Source of the DNA: Elizabethkingia sp. YR214
GTDB taxonomy: Bacteria > Bacteroidota > Bacteroidia > Flavobacteriales > Weeksellaceae
Assembly (NCBI RefSeq): GCF_003058195.1
Contig: NZ_QBUH01000005.1
Location: 310,001 to 374,000, forward strand
DNA length: 64,000 bases
Direction: 5' to 3'
Under the pieces are notes generated by a model that was not told where the DNA came from, made no database searches, and saw only the letters and a program-made list of their open reading frames with translations. The position numbers and the translations under genes are program-made. This document shows, one piece after another, positions 9,157-18,130 of this stretch (position 1 is its first letter; every line of letters begins with the position of its first letter).

Positions 9157-10452
9157 ATGAATGCTTTTATTGAAGAACTGAAATGGCGCGGGCTATGGGC
9201 TGACATGACGCCGGGGACTGAAGATCAACTCAACAAAGAGATGACTACAGCCTATATCGGTTTCGATCCAACAGCAGATTCGTTACACATTGGGAGCCTT
9301 ATTCCGATTAAGATTTTGGCTCATTTTCAACGTCACGGCCACAAACCAATTGCTTTGGTAGGCGGTGCAACAGGAATGATAGGTGACCCATCCGGCAAGT
9401 CCGCAGAACGTAATCTGTTAGATGAGGAGACCTTATTGTATTATGTAGACTGTTTAAAAAATCAGCTGTCAAGATTTTTAGATTTTGAAGGTGACGGCTC
9501 TAACAGAGCTGAGCTGGTAAACAACTACGACTGGATGAAAAATGTTACTTTCCTTGATTTTGCAAAAAATATTGGAAAGCACATTACTGTAAACTACATG
9601 ATGGCTAAAGATTCCGTAAAAAAACGTTTTTCGGGAGAAGATGGTGCAGACGGAATGAGCTTTACAGAGTTTACTTATCAGTTATTGCAAGGTTACGATT
9701 ACCTGCATTTATATAAAGAGAAAGGTGTAAAATTACAAATGGGAGGTTCTGACCAGTGGGGAAATATCACTACAGGAACTGAACTTATTCGTAGAAAAGC
9801 ACAGGGTGAAGCTTTTGCACTTACCACTAAATTAATCACTAAAGCAGACGGATCCAAGTTTGGGAAATCTGAAAGTGGTGAAAATTACTGGTTGGATGCT
9901 AAAAGAACTTCTCCGTACAGATTCTACCAATTCTGGTTAAATGCTACAGATGAAGATGGTGAAAGATTTATCAGGTTCTATACATTCCTTGAAAAAGAAG
10001 AAATAGAAAAACTAATCGAAGAGCACAGAACAGCTCCACATGAGCGTAAACTTCAGAAGAAATTAGCGGAAGAAGTTACGGTATGGGTACATGGCAAAAA
10101 TGAATATGAAAGAGCTCTTAAAGCTTCTGAAATTTTGTTTGGTCGTTCTACTGCTGAGGACTTAGTTAGCCTTGATGAAGAGCTATTCCTTCAGATTTTT
10201 GATGGTGTTCCGCAAAAAGAAGTTGCAAAATCAGAAGTTATCGGAAGTAATATTGTAGATCTTATTTCAGATAAATCAGGTTTCCTTAAATCTAAAGGTG
10301 AAGCTAAAAGAGAACTTACCGGAAATGCTATTTCTGTAAATAAAGAGAAAGTGAACGATACTTTTGAAGTTTCAGAAAAGGATCTTATTGATGGCAAATT
10401 CCTTTTATTACAGAAAGGAAAGAAAAGTTACTTTATCGTAAAGACTGTATAA
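9157..10452 (+). CDS. tyrS: Tyrosine--tRNA ligase
   Basis: 431 residues, typical length for a bacterial TyrRS. It attaches tyrosine to tRNA-Tyr. Class I signatures are clear: HIGS at residues 44-47 (the HIGH motif) and KFGKS at residues 234-238 (the KMSKS loop). The tyrosine pocket region ([23 protein letters not shown]) is intact. The C-terminal part, roughly residues 355-431, is the S4-like RNA-binding domain ([17 protein letters not shown]). A -7 element stands just upstream and a strong terminator just downstream, so the gene appears monocistronic. No T-box-like leader is visible in the short upstream region. Confidence 0.97.
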   Translation: MNAFIEELKWRGLWADMTPGTEDQLNKEMTTAYIGFDPTADSLHIGSLIPIKILAHFQRHGHKPIALVGGATGMIGDPSGKSAERNLLDEETLLYYVDCLKNQLSRFLDFEGDGSNRAELVNNYDWMKNVTFLDFAKNIGKHITVNYMMAKDSVKKRFSGEDGADGMSFTEFTYQLLQGYDYLHLYKEKGVKLQMGGSDQWGNITTGTELIRRKAQGEAFALTTKLITKADGSKFGKSESGENYWLDAKRTSPYRFYQFWLNATDEDGERFIRFYTFLEKEEIEKLIEEHRTAPHERKLQKKLAEEVTVWVHGKNEYERALKASEILFGRSTAEDLVSLDEELFLQIFDGVPQKEVAKSEVIGSNIVDLISDKSGFLKSKGEAKRELTGNAISVNKEKVNDTFEVSEKDLIDGKFLLLQKGKKSYFIVKTV

Positions 10453-10477
10453 TTTATAAATTATATTAATAACAATG

Positions 10478-10505
10478 AGCCATCTCTTTCGGGATGGCTT
10501 TTTTT
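10478..10505 (+). terminator. Rho-independent terminator of tyrS
   Basis: Stem AGCCATC (10478-10484) / GATGGCT (10493-10499) with loop TCTTTCGG, followed by a T run to 10505. Confidence 0.85.
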
Positions 10506-10580
10506 GTGCAAAAAATATTTTTGTTAGTATTATAACTTTTTTCTAATTTCACATTCATAACACTCAAAAAATATGATAAA

Positions 10581-11222
10581 ATGAAAAAAATACTCCCTTT
10601 AATATCTTTATTATTCTTCGGGCTTATTATTAAAGCTCAGTATGTAGAACCTGAAAAGGCAGACAAAGAAGCTGCTAAAAGAAAGGCATCTGAGATAATC
10701 ACTATGCCCACTCAGAAATTTGATTCGCTACAAGCTAAAAGTATGCTTGCACTGGGAAAAGGAACAATTGTAGGTGAAGCTTTTACCAGACAAAAGAACG
10801 GATACGGAATGAAAATTTTAGGAAAAGTAAAAGCCAATAAGATAAAAGTAATTCTATTCCCTGTTACTCCTTACTTTGAAGAGTATTACAAGCTTTGGAG
10901 TGATAAAAGCAAAAATAACCCTAAGAAAAACAGATACGTTTATATGGACAGAAATGCGATGAGATATCGTATAGAAGCTATAACCAACAGCGATGGAGAA
11001 TTTACATTCCCCAATATGAAGCCTGGGAAATATTATCTTTACGGAAGCATGGATTATAGTCTGAATTATAACTATAACAAATATACCGGAAGCGGATATG
11101 ATAATTATGGCAGAATCGATTATTATTCACCGAGTTCTTACAGCAAAGACTATAATGAATTTTTAGAAACCTTTGTTGAAGTAAAAACTGATGGCGAAGT
11201 TGTAAAGATCAAATTGAAATAA
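10581..11222 (+). CDS. Secreted protein with a carboxypeptidase-regulatory-like beta-sandwich
   Basis: 213 residues. Signal peptide MKKILPLISLLFFGLIIKAQ. The mature part starts with a charged helix (PEKADKEAAKRKASE); from about residue 130 comes a segment typical of CarboxypepD_reg / SdrD-B-like beta-sandwiches (AITNSDGEFTFPNMKPGKYYLY). The stretch around residues 155-185 is full of Tyr, Asn and Ser. Such domains usually serve as small structural or cell-surface modules; no catalytic residues are evident. A TATTTTTG -7-like element at 10516-10523 may drive it and a hairpin terminator follows immediately. Exact role unknown. Confidence 0.75.
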   Translation: MKKILPLISLLFFGLIIKAQYVEPEKADKEAAKRKASEIITMPTQKFDSLQAKSMLALGKGTIVGEAFTRQKNGYGMKILGKVKANKIKVILFPVTPYFEEYYKLWSDKSKNNPKKNRYVYMDRNAMRYRIEAITNSDGEFTFPNMKPGKYYLYGSMDYSLNYNYNKYTGSGYDNYGRIDYYSPSSYSKDYNEFLETFVEVKTDGEVVKIKLK

Positions 11223-11249
11223 AAAAAATCCACCATTTTGGTGGATTTT
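11221..11249 (+). terminator. Terminator of the secreted protein gene at 10581
   Basis: Perfect inverted repeat AAAATCCACC (11225-11234) / GGTGGATTTT (11240-11249) with 5-nt loop, directly after the stop codon. The A run before and T run after could let it act on both strands. Confidence 0.75.
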
Positions 11250-11270
11250 CTATTAAATATTATCCGGATA

Positions 11271-11309
11271 AAAAAATAAAGAGGCTGCCTCTAAAAAAGC
11301 AACCTCTTT
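11271..11309 (-). terminator. Terminator of the ATP-grasp gene
   Basis: On the minus strand AAAGAGGTTGC (11309-11299) pairs with GCAGCCTCTTT (11288-11278) with one G-U pair, followed by a T-rich tract (11277-11271). Confidence 0.65.
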
Positions 11310-11342
11310 CCTCTTATTACTACTATTTACTTATTAAATTGA

Positions 11343-12209
11343 TTAAATATTCTGTAGCAAAGCCTGATAATAATTTTCAAATAATGCAGTATCTGAGTTC
11401 AAGAACAAATACGGTTCTATAAGCTCTAATTCCATTAGCTGAAATATATTATCTATAAGAACTCCATCTACACGGGCATATAGCGTTTGCTGAGGAACTA
11501 CTTTCAGATACTCTTCTGCCTGAGCGACATGTTTCGGATCTACATCGGGATAGCTGATGCTTCCACCATGATAGTGTTGCACTCTAAAGTCTCCCTGCTT
11601 TGGCTTTTTCAACGCACAATGGCTGTACTTACCATTAAAAAACAAAAATGACCACTCCCCTTCTTTTATCTCATTTACAAAAGGCTGAACCATATAATCT
11701 TCTTCTGAAATCAAAGTATTTATTTCAGTTCTTTTATCGGAAATAGTCTCTTTACTTACTGTTACCGTATTTTTAGCTCCTGCACTTACACAAGGTTTTA
11801 CAACAAGATTATCCGTACCAAATATTTCAAAAAATTCATCCTGAAATTCGCTACCTTTAGAGATATACTCCGTCTGAATCACCGGAAGCCCTTTGCTACT
11901 AATATCTTTAAGATAATGTTTATTGCTGTTCCATTTAATAGTATCTACATGATTCAAAACTTTAATCTGTAGCTTGTGAAGAGAATCCAGCCAGTTCGAA
12001 AATTCAGTAATATGCTCATGATAATCCCATGGAGATTTTATAATAACCACATTATAATCTGTCCAGTTTATATTGCTGTCATTCCATATAGCTAAACTAA
12101 TATCCAGTCCTTTTTCTTTCAGAAAATTCAACAGATCTGTATCTTCATCATTAGTTGTTCCCGTGGAAAATTTTTCCTGTAGCTTATTACCTACAAATGC
12201 TAATTTCAT
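11343..12209 (-). CDS. ATP-grasp superfamily enzyme of unknown substrate
   Basis: 288 residues, cytoplasmic. The N-terminal third is a Rossmann-like pre-ATP-grasp region (VVIIKSPWDYHEH). An ATP-grasp fold follows: an ATP-binding Lys segment with a Gly-rich loop (LVVKPCVSAGAKNTV), EDYMVQPFVNEI, and an acidic metal-binding end (RVDGVLID, then LELIEPYLF). Proteins of this kind resemble RimK / glutathione-synthetase ligases and DcsG of the cycloserine pathway; they join a carboxylate to an amine or thiol using ATP. Its 3' neighbour is independently terminated and its 5' neighbour, an oxygenase gene, has its own terminator, so it is probably a single-gene unit. Substrate not predictable from sequence. 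Confidence 0.8.
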   Translation of the reverse strand: MKLAFVGNKLQEKFSTGTTNDEDTDLLNFLKEKGLDISLAIWNDSNINWTDYNVVIIKSPWDYHEHITEFSNWLDSLHKLQIKVLNHVDTIKWNSNKHYLKDISSKGLPVIQTEYISKGSEFQDEFFEIFGTDNLVVKPCVSAGAKNTVTVSKETISDKRTEINTLISEEDYMVQPFVNEIKEGEWSFLFFNGKYSHCALKKPKQGDFRVQHYHGGSISYPDVDPKHVAQAEEYLKVVPQQTLYARVDGVLIDNIFQLMELELIEPYLFLNSDTALFENYYQALLQNI

Positions 12210-12304
12210 AATTCAGTTTGTATTTGATAAAACAAATTTAAGGGAGAGCAATCGATAAACACAGTACCAGTTTTATTATTTTAAATAGACACAGTTTTAA
12301 AACA

Positions 12305-12329
12305 CAAAAGCCTCCCAAAAAGGGAGGCT
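12305..12329 (-). terminator. Terminator of the 2-oxoglutarate oxygenase gene
   Basis: Minus-strand stem AGCCTCCC (12329-12322) / GGGAGGCT (12316-12309) with loop TTTTT, followed by TTTGTGTTTT. Confidence 0.8.
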
Positions 12330-12352
12330 CTGCTATAATTAAGCAATTAAAT

Positions 12353-13303
12353 TTACTTCTTAATCAATCCTAATTCTACAAGTCTTTCGTGTAAGAATTC
12401 TCCGGCAGTTGTATCAGGATACAATTTAGGATTGTTTTCATCAATCGTGTTTTCTAATGCATTTAGTGGCATTTCGCTCACCGGGTGCATAAAGAAAGGA
12501 ATAGAAAATCTGGAAGTACTCCATAATTCTCTTGGCGGATTAACAACTCTGTGAATTGTAGATTTCAGTTTGTTGTTGGTATGTCTGGACAACATATCTC
12601 CAACATTAATCATTAATTCATCTGGTTCAGCAATAGCATCGATCCAATCACCATTGTGATTCTGAACCTGAAGACCTTTTCCTTGTGCTCCCATAAGAAG
12701 CGTAATAAGGTTAATGTCTCCATGTGCTGCAGCACGTACCGCATCATCTGGTTCGTGAGTGATTGGCGGATAATGAATTGGTCTAAGGATTGAATTACCT
12801 TCTGCAATGTACTTGTCGAAGTAAAACTCGTCCAATCCAAGGTGAAGAGCCAAAGCTCTTAATACATACTGTCCTGTTTTCTCCAACATTTGATAAGTTT
12901 CTTTTCCAACTTCGTTGAATTTAGGTAACTCATCTACAATTACATTGTCAGGGTACTCAGTTGCATATTTGGAACTTTCCTGAAGGTATTGTCCAAAATG
13001 CCAAAATTCTTTAAGGTCTCCCTTTTTAAAACCTTTTGCCGTTTCTTTTCCAAAACCAACATAACCACGTTGTCCTCCAATTCCTTGGATTTCGTACTTC
13101 TGTTTAGTTTCTAGTGGCAGTTCGAAGAAATTTCTTACTTCTCCGTAGAGATTGTCTACCAGATTGTCGTCCAAAAAGTGTCCTTTAAGGGCAACAAATC
13201 CAATTTCTTCGTAAGCTTTTCCGATTTCATTTACAAATTTCTGTTTGCGTTCCGGGTTATCCGAAAGGAAATCACGCAGGTCTACACTTGGGATTTTATC
13301 CAT
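12353..13303 (-). CDS. Isopenicillin-N-synthase-family 2-oxoglutarate/Fe(II) oxygenase
   Basis: 316 residues, cytoplasmic. The DIOX_N-type N-terminal half begins IPSVDLRDFLSDNPERKQKFVNEIGKAYEEIGF. The C-terminal jelly roll carries the full iron triad H194-x-D196 ... H251 (AAHGDINLITLL, STIHRVVNPP) and the 2-oxoglutarate-binding R265-F-S267 (TSRFSIPFF). Members hydroxylate or oxidise small molecules. Free-standing homologues are widespread in Flavobacteriia without a beta-lactam cluster, so antibiotic synthesis should not be inferred. It is divergent from the esterase gene at 13503 across about 200 nt and ends in a strong hairpin. Substrate unknown. Confidence 0.88.
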   Translation of the reverse strand: MDKIPSVDLRDFLSDNPERKQKFVNEIGKAYEEIGFVALKGHFLDDNLVDNLYGEVRNFFELPLETKQKYEIQGIGGQRGYVGFGKETAKGFKKGDLKEFWHFGQYLQESSKYATEYPDNVIVDELPKFNEVGKETYQMLEKTGQYVLRALALHLGLDEFYFDKYIAEGNSILRPIHYPPITHEPDDAVRAAAHGDINLITLLMGAQGKGLQVQNHNGDWIDAIAEPDELMINVGDMLSRHTNNKLKSTIHRVVNPPRELWSTSRFSIPFFMHPVSEMPLNALENTIDENNPKLYPDTTAGEFLHERLVELGLIKK

Positions 13304-13490
13304 TTTATATTTAGAAATTTTCGTGCTGTAAATTTACATTTTTTTAATATAAGTGGAATAATTACTGAAACAGTTATTCAAGTTATCGTTTGATGAACTA
13401 AAATACCTTGTATATAATGCACAGATACAGCTTTTGGCTAAAAAACACGATCTTAACCTATCTTTAATCAAAATATTGCCTAACTTAATA

Positions 13491-13498
13491 TATATTTG
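13491..13498 (+). promoter_or_regulatory. -7 element in front of the esterase gene
   Basis: TATATTTG matches TAnnTTTG and ends only 4 nt before the ATG at 13503, so transcription would begin at or very near the start codon. No -33 element at the usual distance. Confidence 0.35.
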
Positions 13499-13502
13499 TG
13501 GT

Positions 13503-14135
13503 ATGAACATAAATTATTTGGTGAGAAAACCTGAAGTTATCACTCCAAAAACACAACTTTTGGTTATGCTTCACGGTTACGGAAGTAATGAAGAAGACCT
13601 TTTTAGCTTTGTACCTACCCTGCCGGAAGACTGGTTAATCGTTAGCCTAAGAGCTCCTAAGGATTCTCCTTACGGAGGATATTCTTGGTACGACATAGAT
13701 TTTTCTTCTGCAGACAGATTTATCGATATAGAGGAAGCTACTGATGCTATGAAAAGCATCCTGAACCTGATCCGAGATATAAAAGAGGAATATCAGCTTA
13801 CTGAAAGAACTCATTTAATGGGATTCAGTCAAGGTGGTATTTTATCCTATTCTATGGCATTAACCTATCCTGAACTATTTAATAAAATTGCGATACTTAG
13901 TGCTTATCCTGAGACTAAGATCCTTCAGAATATCAGCAAGGATAAAAAAGCATTTACAGAAATGCGTTTCTTTATTTCCCACGGAATGGAAGATGCTGTA
14001 ATCCCTTTGGATATGGGGAGAGCAGCAGCAGATATGTTGTATGATCTCGGATGTTTTTTCTCATTCCGGGAATATGTAAGCGGACACAATATCAATCAGA
14101 AAAACTACATGGACTTAATGGCGTTTCTTTCTTAA
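13503..14135 (+). CDS. Alpha/beta hydrolase, phospholipase/carboxylesterase type
   Basis: 210 residues from the ATG at 13503. An upstream TTG would add 23 residues, but the predicted -7 element lies inside that extension and the fold begins with the ATG (NYLVRKPEVITPKTQLLVMLHGYGSNEEDL). Family marks: oxyanion-loop HGYGSNE, nucleophile elbow GFSQGG, and a final histidine in YVSGHNI. This matches the small cytoplasmic carboxylesterase/phospholipase family (Abhydrolase_2, YpfH/EstB-like), which hydrolyses short acyl esters. No signal peptide. The stop is 1 nt from the ATG of the large gene that follows, so the two are one operon. Physiological substrate unknown. Confidence 0.85.
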   Translation: MNINYLVRKPEVITPKTQLLVMLHGYGSNEEDLFSFVPTLPEDWLIVSLRAPKDSPYGGYSWYDIDFSSADRFIDIEEATDAMKSILNLIRDIKEEYQLTERTHLMGFSQGGILSYSMALTYPELFNKIAILSAYPETKILQNISKDKKAFTEMRFFISHGMEDAVIPLDMGRAAADMLYDLGCFFSFREYVSGHNINQKNYMDLMAFLS

Positions 14136-14136
14136 A

Positions 14137-17016
14137 ATGAAAATTCGGGAAATCTATCAAAATATTTCAACTCGGGAAATCAGTATACAGTCAGGAATAC
14201 ATCCTGTCCCGAAAATTATTGCTTGTTTTTTTCTGTTCTCTTCTTTCTGTGTAAAGGCTCAGAGGGATAGCATAAGTCTGCAGATAAAGCTGAACGAAAA
14301 TAGATATGTTGCGCACATACAGCAGAAAATTGTCTATCATAACAAACTTTCGCGCCCTGTAGATTCTATAAAATTATTATCGTGGGCAAATGCCTACCGA
14401 AACAGGAGAACGCCTTTAGGCAAGCGAAAATTACAGGAAAGGAAAACCGCATTATACTTCAGTAACAAAGAAAAACTGGGGTATATAGAGAATCTGAGAA
14501 TAGATTTCTCGAAAGACATAAAGTCTTATTCTGATGAAAGGGGCGAAAATATATATCTTGGATTAAAACAATCTCTTCCACAAAACGGGAAAGTAACACT
14601 AAATCTGGAGTATGATATCCATATTCCTGCATCAGATTTTACAGGTTACGGTTATGGAGACAATCAGATGCTTCTGAAATATTTCTTCATTGTTCCGGAT
14701 AGTTTTGAAGATTCTAAACTATCTGAAAAATCATATCTGGATTTGGATGAAAATCAGAATAACGGCAGCTATTGGAATATTAATTTTGAAAAAGGTCCTT
14801 ATATTATTCAGTCCAACCTGCATCAGAAAGACAACTATAACTTTGAAGGTTCCCTGTATGAAGATCCGGAATTTATGATCTCGCATACAGAAAATACCAA
14901 AATGGATTTTGATGTAGACAAACAAAAAGTCACACTGGATTTAGGCTATACAATATCCTCGGAAGAACAGGCCAATCTTGCATTTTTGGTTCCTTTACAA
15001 TTAAAATTTATTAAAGATAAAATCGGTTTTCTACCCGGTAAAATTTTTATTTCTGACCGGGCGAGATACCGAAATGAGTTTATTGGAAGTGATGACATAA
15101 AGTTCCGCAAATGGAAATTCAAATTATTTTCTGATCCTGAAAAATCCGATTTTAATTACTTTAGTGTCATCTCCCAGAATGTTGTTAATCAATCTTTTTT
15201 AGCTGATAAAAATACCGACCACTGGTTGTACAACGGATTAAGAACCTATCTGGAAATAGAATACCTGAATAAAAACTATAGTGATAAAAAACTTGCCGGA
15301 AATCTTCCAGATCAGATCAGATTATGGAAAATAAAACCTCTGAAATGGTTCGAAGTTTCAAAAATAAAGCTTACAGATCGTTATGGGCTTGCATATGATT
15401 ATATTCTCAATCAGAATTTAGACCAAAGCATAAATACCCATTTACAAGATCTTAGTAAGTTTAATATAACGGCCATCAGTAATTTTGAGACCGGGCTTAT
15501 CTTCAGTATGCTCAATGATAAGACGCAAAACTTTGACAGCTTTGTCCAACAGTATTTATCCCAAAATAGAGGTAAGAGAATCGACAGTAAGGACTTCATG
15601 ACCCAGCTGGATTCTTATACTAATCATACAAGTGAGTTTTTAGAAAAATTTGTTCAGCATAAAAACAGGGTAAACTTTAATCTCCGGTCGTTTAAAAAGA
15701 CAGACGACAATCAGCTGGAGTTAAGAGTATCTAAGAATACACCACTAAAGATTCCTTTTAAAGTAGAAGCTGAAGACTTCAATGGGAAAATAAAATCTTA
15801 TTGGTTCAACACTACTGAAAGCACTGACAAACAGGTTTACAGAATACCAAATGACAGTACTAAAAAGATTTCTATAAATAACGATTATACTTTCCCTGAA
15901 GCCAATTTCAGAGATAACTATCTTTATACAAAAGGAATGTTTTCTAATATGAAAAAAATTAGATTCAAATTGTTTACTGACATTCCTAATCCGGAGTATA
16001 ATGAAGTCTATGTAGCTCCGATATTATCATGGAACAACTATGATAAATTCCTTCTCGGAATGAAGTTTACAAACAAAAGCCTTATAGACCGTAAATTTGT
16101 TTACTCGTTTGTTCCATATTACAGTACCGGAACCAGTCAGCTGACAGGTTCTGCGGGAGCCAGTTATCAGTTTATGCCCGCTGATTCTTTCTTTAGAAGC
16201 TGGTTATTTGCAGCTAATGGTTCCTATTTCCATTACGATTATAATCTTCCATACAAAAAGGTAAACCTTCTTACCAGTATCAATTTTGCAAAAGATCCAA
16301 GAAGCCAGGTAAGCCGAAACTTAGGATTCTCTTACAGCTATTTTGAAAGAACACTTTCGCCTGCTCTCATTGCGAAAAATGATTATGATAAGTATAACTT
16401 GTGGAATATCTCTTATTCATATTCTGACAACAAAGCTATTCATGAAAATTATCTGATGACTAATCTTCAATGGATGGAAGATTTCCAGAAGCTATCGGCA
16501 GAATATTATTACCGTTGGGAATATGCTAAGGATAAGAAAATAATGCTAAGGGCTTTCGGAGGTTTGTTTATAGAAAATAAAACCCGAAATAACCTTTTCA
16601 ATTTCGGTCTTTCCAGAGTTTCCAATTATTCATTTAGCTATGGTCTATTGGGACAGTCTGCTACAGATGGGGTACTTTCTCAGCAGTTTATCCTTGCAGA
16701 AGGAGGATTTAAATCAGATTTTAAAAATTATGTGAACAACTGGGTTGTTTCCACCAATGTGGATGCCCACTTATGGAAAATGTTCAACGTTTATGCAGAT
16801 GCTGGTTTATACAAAAATAAAGGTCAGAATATGAAATTTATCTGGGATAGTGGTATCAAACTAAAAGTAATTCCTGATTTTCTGGAAATCTATTTTCCGG
16901 TTCAGTCTTCCCTGGGGTTCGAACCAGGATTCAAAGGATACGGAAGCCGAATTCGATATATGCTGAATCTTAATCTGGGTGCTGTTATTGGATACTTCAG
17001 AAGAGGAGTCTTTTAA
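14137..17016 (+). CDS. M1-like gluzincin domain lacking zinc ligands, fused to a C-terminal beta-barrel
   Basis: 959 residues. A signal-anchor-like segment (KIIACFFLFSSFCVKAQ) lies near residues 27-43. Residues about 45-470 follow the M1 aminopeptidase plan: an N-terminal beta-sandwich, then a helical domain. Where M1 enzymes have HExxHQWFG this protein has QNVVNQSFL (Q347 to N351), and where they have DLWLNEG it has DHWLYNG (361-367, N366 for the zinc-ligand Glu). It should therefore be catalytically dead. From about residue 600 to the end, alternating aromatic strands (e.g. YEVYVAPILSW-like, FGLSRVSNYSFSYGLLG) and a terminal RRGVF suggest an outer-membrane beta-barrel. Translationally coupled to the esterase. 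Function unknown. Confidence 0.7.
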   Translation: MKIREIYQNISTREISIQSGIHPVPKIIACFFLFSSFCVKAQRDSISLQIKLNENRYVAHIQQKIVYHNKLSRPVDSIKLLSWANAYRNRRTPLGKRKLQERKTALYFSNKEKLGYIENLRIDFSKDIKSYSDERGENIYLGLKQSLPQNGKVTLNLEYDIHIPASDFTGYGYGDNQMLLKYFFIVPDSFEDSKLSEKSYLDLDENQNNGSYWNINFEKGPYIIQSNLHQKDNYNFEGSLYEDPEFMISHTENTKMDFDVDKQKVTLDLGYTISSEEQANLAFLVPLQLKFIKDKIGFLPGKIFISDRARYRNEFIGSDDIKFRKWKFKLFSDPEKSDFNYFSVISQNVVNQSFLADKNTDHWLYNGLRTYLEIEYLNKNYSDKKLAGNLPDQIRLWKIKPLKWFEVSKIKLTDRYGLAYDYILNQNLDQSINTHLQDLSKFNITAISNFETGLIFSMLNDKTQNFDSFVQQYLSQNRGKRIDSKDFMTQLDSYTNHTSEFLEKFVQHKNRVNFNLRSFKKTDDNQLELRVSKNTPLKIPFKVEAEDFNGKIKSYWFNTTESTDKQVYRIPNDSTKKISINNDYTFPEANFRDNYLYTKGMFSNMKKIRFKLFTDIPNPEYNEVYVAPILSWNNYDKFLLGMKFTNKSLIDRKFVYSFVPYYSTGTSQLTGSAGASYQFMPADSFFRSWLFAANGSYFHYDYNLPYKKVNLLTSINFAKDPRSQVSRNLGFSYSYFERTLSPALIAKNDYDKYNLWNISYSYSDNKAIHENYLMTNLQWMEDFQKLSAEYYYRWEYAKDKKIMLRAFGGLFIENKTRNNLFNFGLSRVSNYSFSYGLLGQSATDGVLSQQFILAEGGFKSDFKNYVNNWVVSTNVDAHLWKMFNVYADAGLYKNKGQNMKFIWDSGIKLKVIPDFLEIYFPVQSSLGFEPGFKGYGSRIRYMLNLNLGAVIGYFRRGVF

Positions 17017-17065
17017 AGTTAGAAGTACGAAATAGGAAATATAATCTCTACACTTAAAAAATCTG

Positions 17066-18127
17066 ATGAAGCATTTAAACAGAAAAGTATTAATTACATT
17101 ACTTTTAATTTTTTCATATTCGTATATCAATGCCCAGCAAGGGCGAAATATTATAAAAAACAAAATAGATTCATTGCTCGGTGCTGAAACCACTAAACCT
17201 TTTAATGGTATAGTTCTGGTTTCTCAAAACGGAAAAAATCTGTATTTAAAAGCAAAAGGATATTCTAACCTGGAAAACAAGACACCTTTAAAAGCAGATG
17301 ACCAATTCATTAGTGGATCTATAGGAAAGCAATTTACTTCTGCTTTGGTATTACAGGCCTATGAAGATAATTTGTTGGCTCTGGATGTTCCCATCCAAAA
17401 ATATCTGCCTGAATTATCACAATCCTGGAAAGATACAATCACAATAAGACTGCTTCTAAATCATACCAGCGGTATAGAAGCTTTGGATAAACCCACATTA
17501 TTTGTACCAGGAACTCAGTTCGACTATTCACACTCTACTGTTACTTATGACCTTCTGACTAAAATACTGGAAAAGCTCTATCATAAATCTTTCACAGAAA
17601 TCACAGTCGCATTATTTCAAAAATGTGGAATGAAAGACACCTATCATCCGGACATCAAAAAGTACACGAAACTAACAACTTCCTATACGGAAAATAAAAC
17701 CGGACAATTAGATATTGAAACCAACAGCTTTATGTATTCTTACGCTCCTGCAGGTGGAAGTTTTATAACAACAGCATTAGATCTGGGTAAGTGGAATCAA
17801 CTTTATTTTGAGGGAGAACTACTCAAAAAGAATACAATGGAACAATTGTTTACCAAGCAAAAGAATTCAGTAAGAAATCATCCTGTTTTTGGATTAACAG
17901 AATATGGACTGGGTATTACTATTGATACAAGTGATAACCTCCTAATGGTAGGCCAAACCGGATTTGTTCCTGGGTATGTTACAGAGAATTATTATTTTCC
18001 GAAAAACCATGTTGGCGTTACTGTTCTTAGTAATGTAGATTATAATTCCGGTGGATTTAAAGAAAGCTTCAGATATCATACAGCCATTTTAAACATTGTA
18101 CGAAAGTATCTGAAAAAAGAGAAATAA
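17066..18127 (+). CDS. Beta-lactamase-fold serine hydrolase (1 of 3 in window)
   Basis: 353 residues with a signal peptide (RKVLITLLLIFSYSYINAQ), so periplasmic or exported. The class C / PBP4*-type fold is shown by S85-x-x-K88 (SGSIGKQFTSAL), LLLNHTSGIE, and a QTGFVPGY motif in place of KTG. The Tyr motif reads YSHS where most relatives have YSN. Such proteins are usually D-amino peptidases, esterases or amidases rather than antibiotic-degrading enzymes. It is 49 nt after the barrel protein gene and convergent with the S41 protease gene, 3 nt away. Two further family members, of rather different sequence, are at 34068 and 52802. Confidence 0.87.
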   Translation: MKHLNRKVLITLLLIFSYSYINAQQGRNIIKNKIDSLLGAETTKPFNGIVLVSQNGKNLYLKAKGYSNLENKTPLKADDQFISGSIGKQFTSALVLQAYEDNLLALDVPIQKYLPELSQSWKDTITIRLLLNHTSGIEALDKPTLFVPGTQFDYSHSTVTYDLLTKILEKLYHKSFTEITVALFQKCGMKDTYHPDIKKYTKLTTSYTENKTGQLDIETNSFMYSYAPAGGSFITTALDLGKWNQLYFEGELLKKNTMEQLFTKQKNSVRNHPVFGLTEYGLGITIDTSDNLLMVGQTGFVPGYVTENYYFPKNHVGVTVLSNVDYNSGGFKESFRYHTAILNIVRKYLKKEK

Positions 18128-18130
18128 AGA

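Noticed and set aside
11343-13303. Beta-lactam or cycloserine biosynthetic cluster
   Set aside because: No ACV synthetase, NRPS or other cycloserine genes are nearby; both enzymes have many unrelated relatives.
13434-13502. TTG-initiated N-terminal extension of the esterase
   Set aside because: The added 23 residues are not part of the fold and contain the predicted -7 element; ATG 13503 is better.
17066-18127. Antibiotic-resistance beta-lactamase
   Set aside because: SxxK-family exported hydrolases with altered Tyr and KTG motifs are typically peptidases or esterases; nothing here indicates beta-lactam hydrolysis. The same holds for 34068 and 52802.
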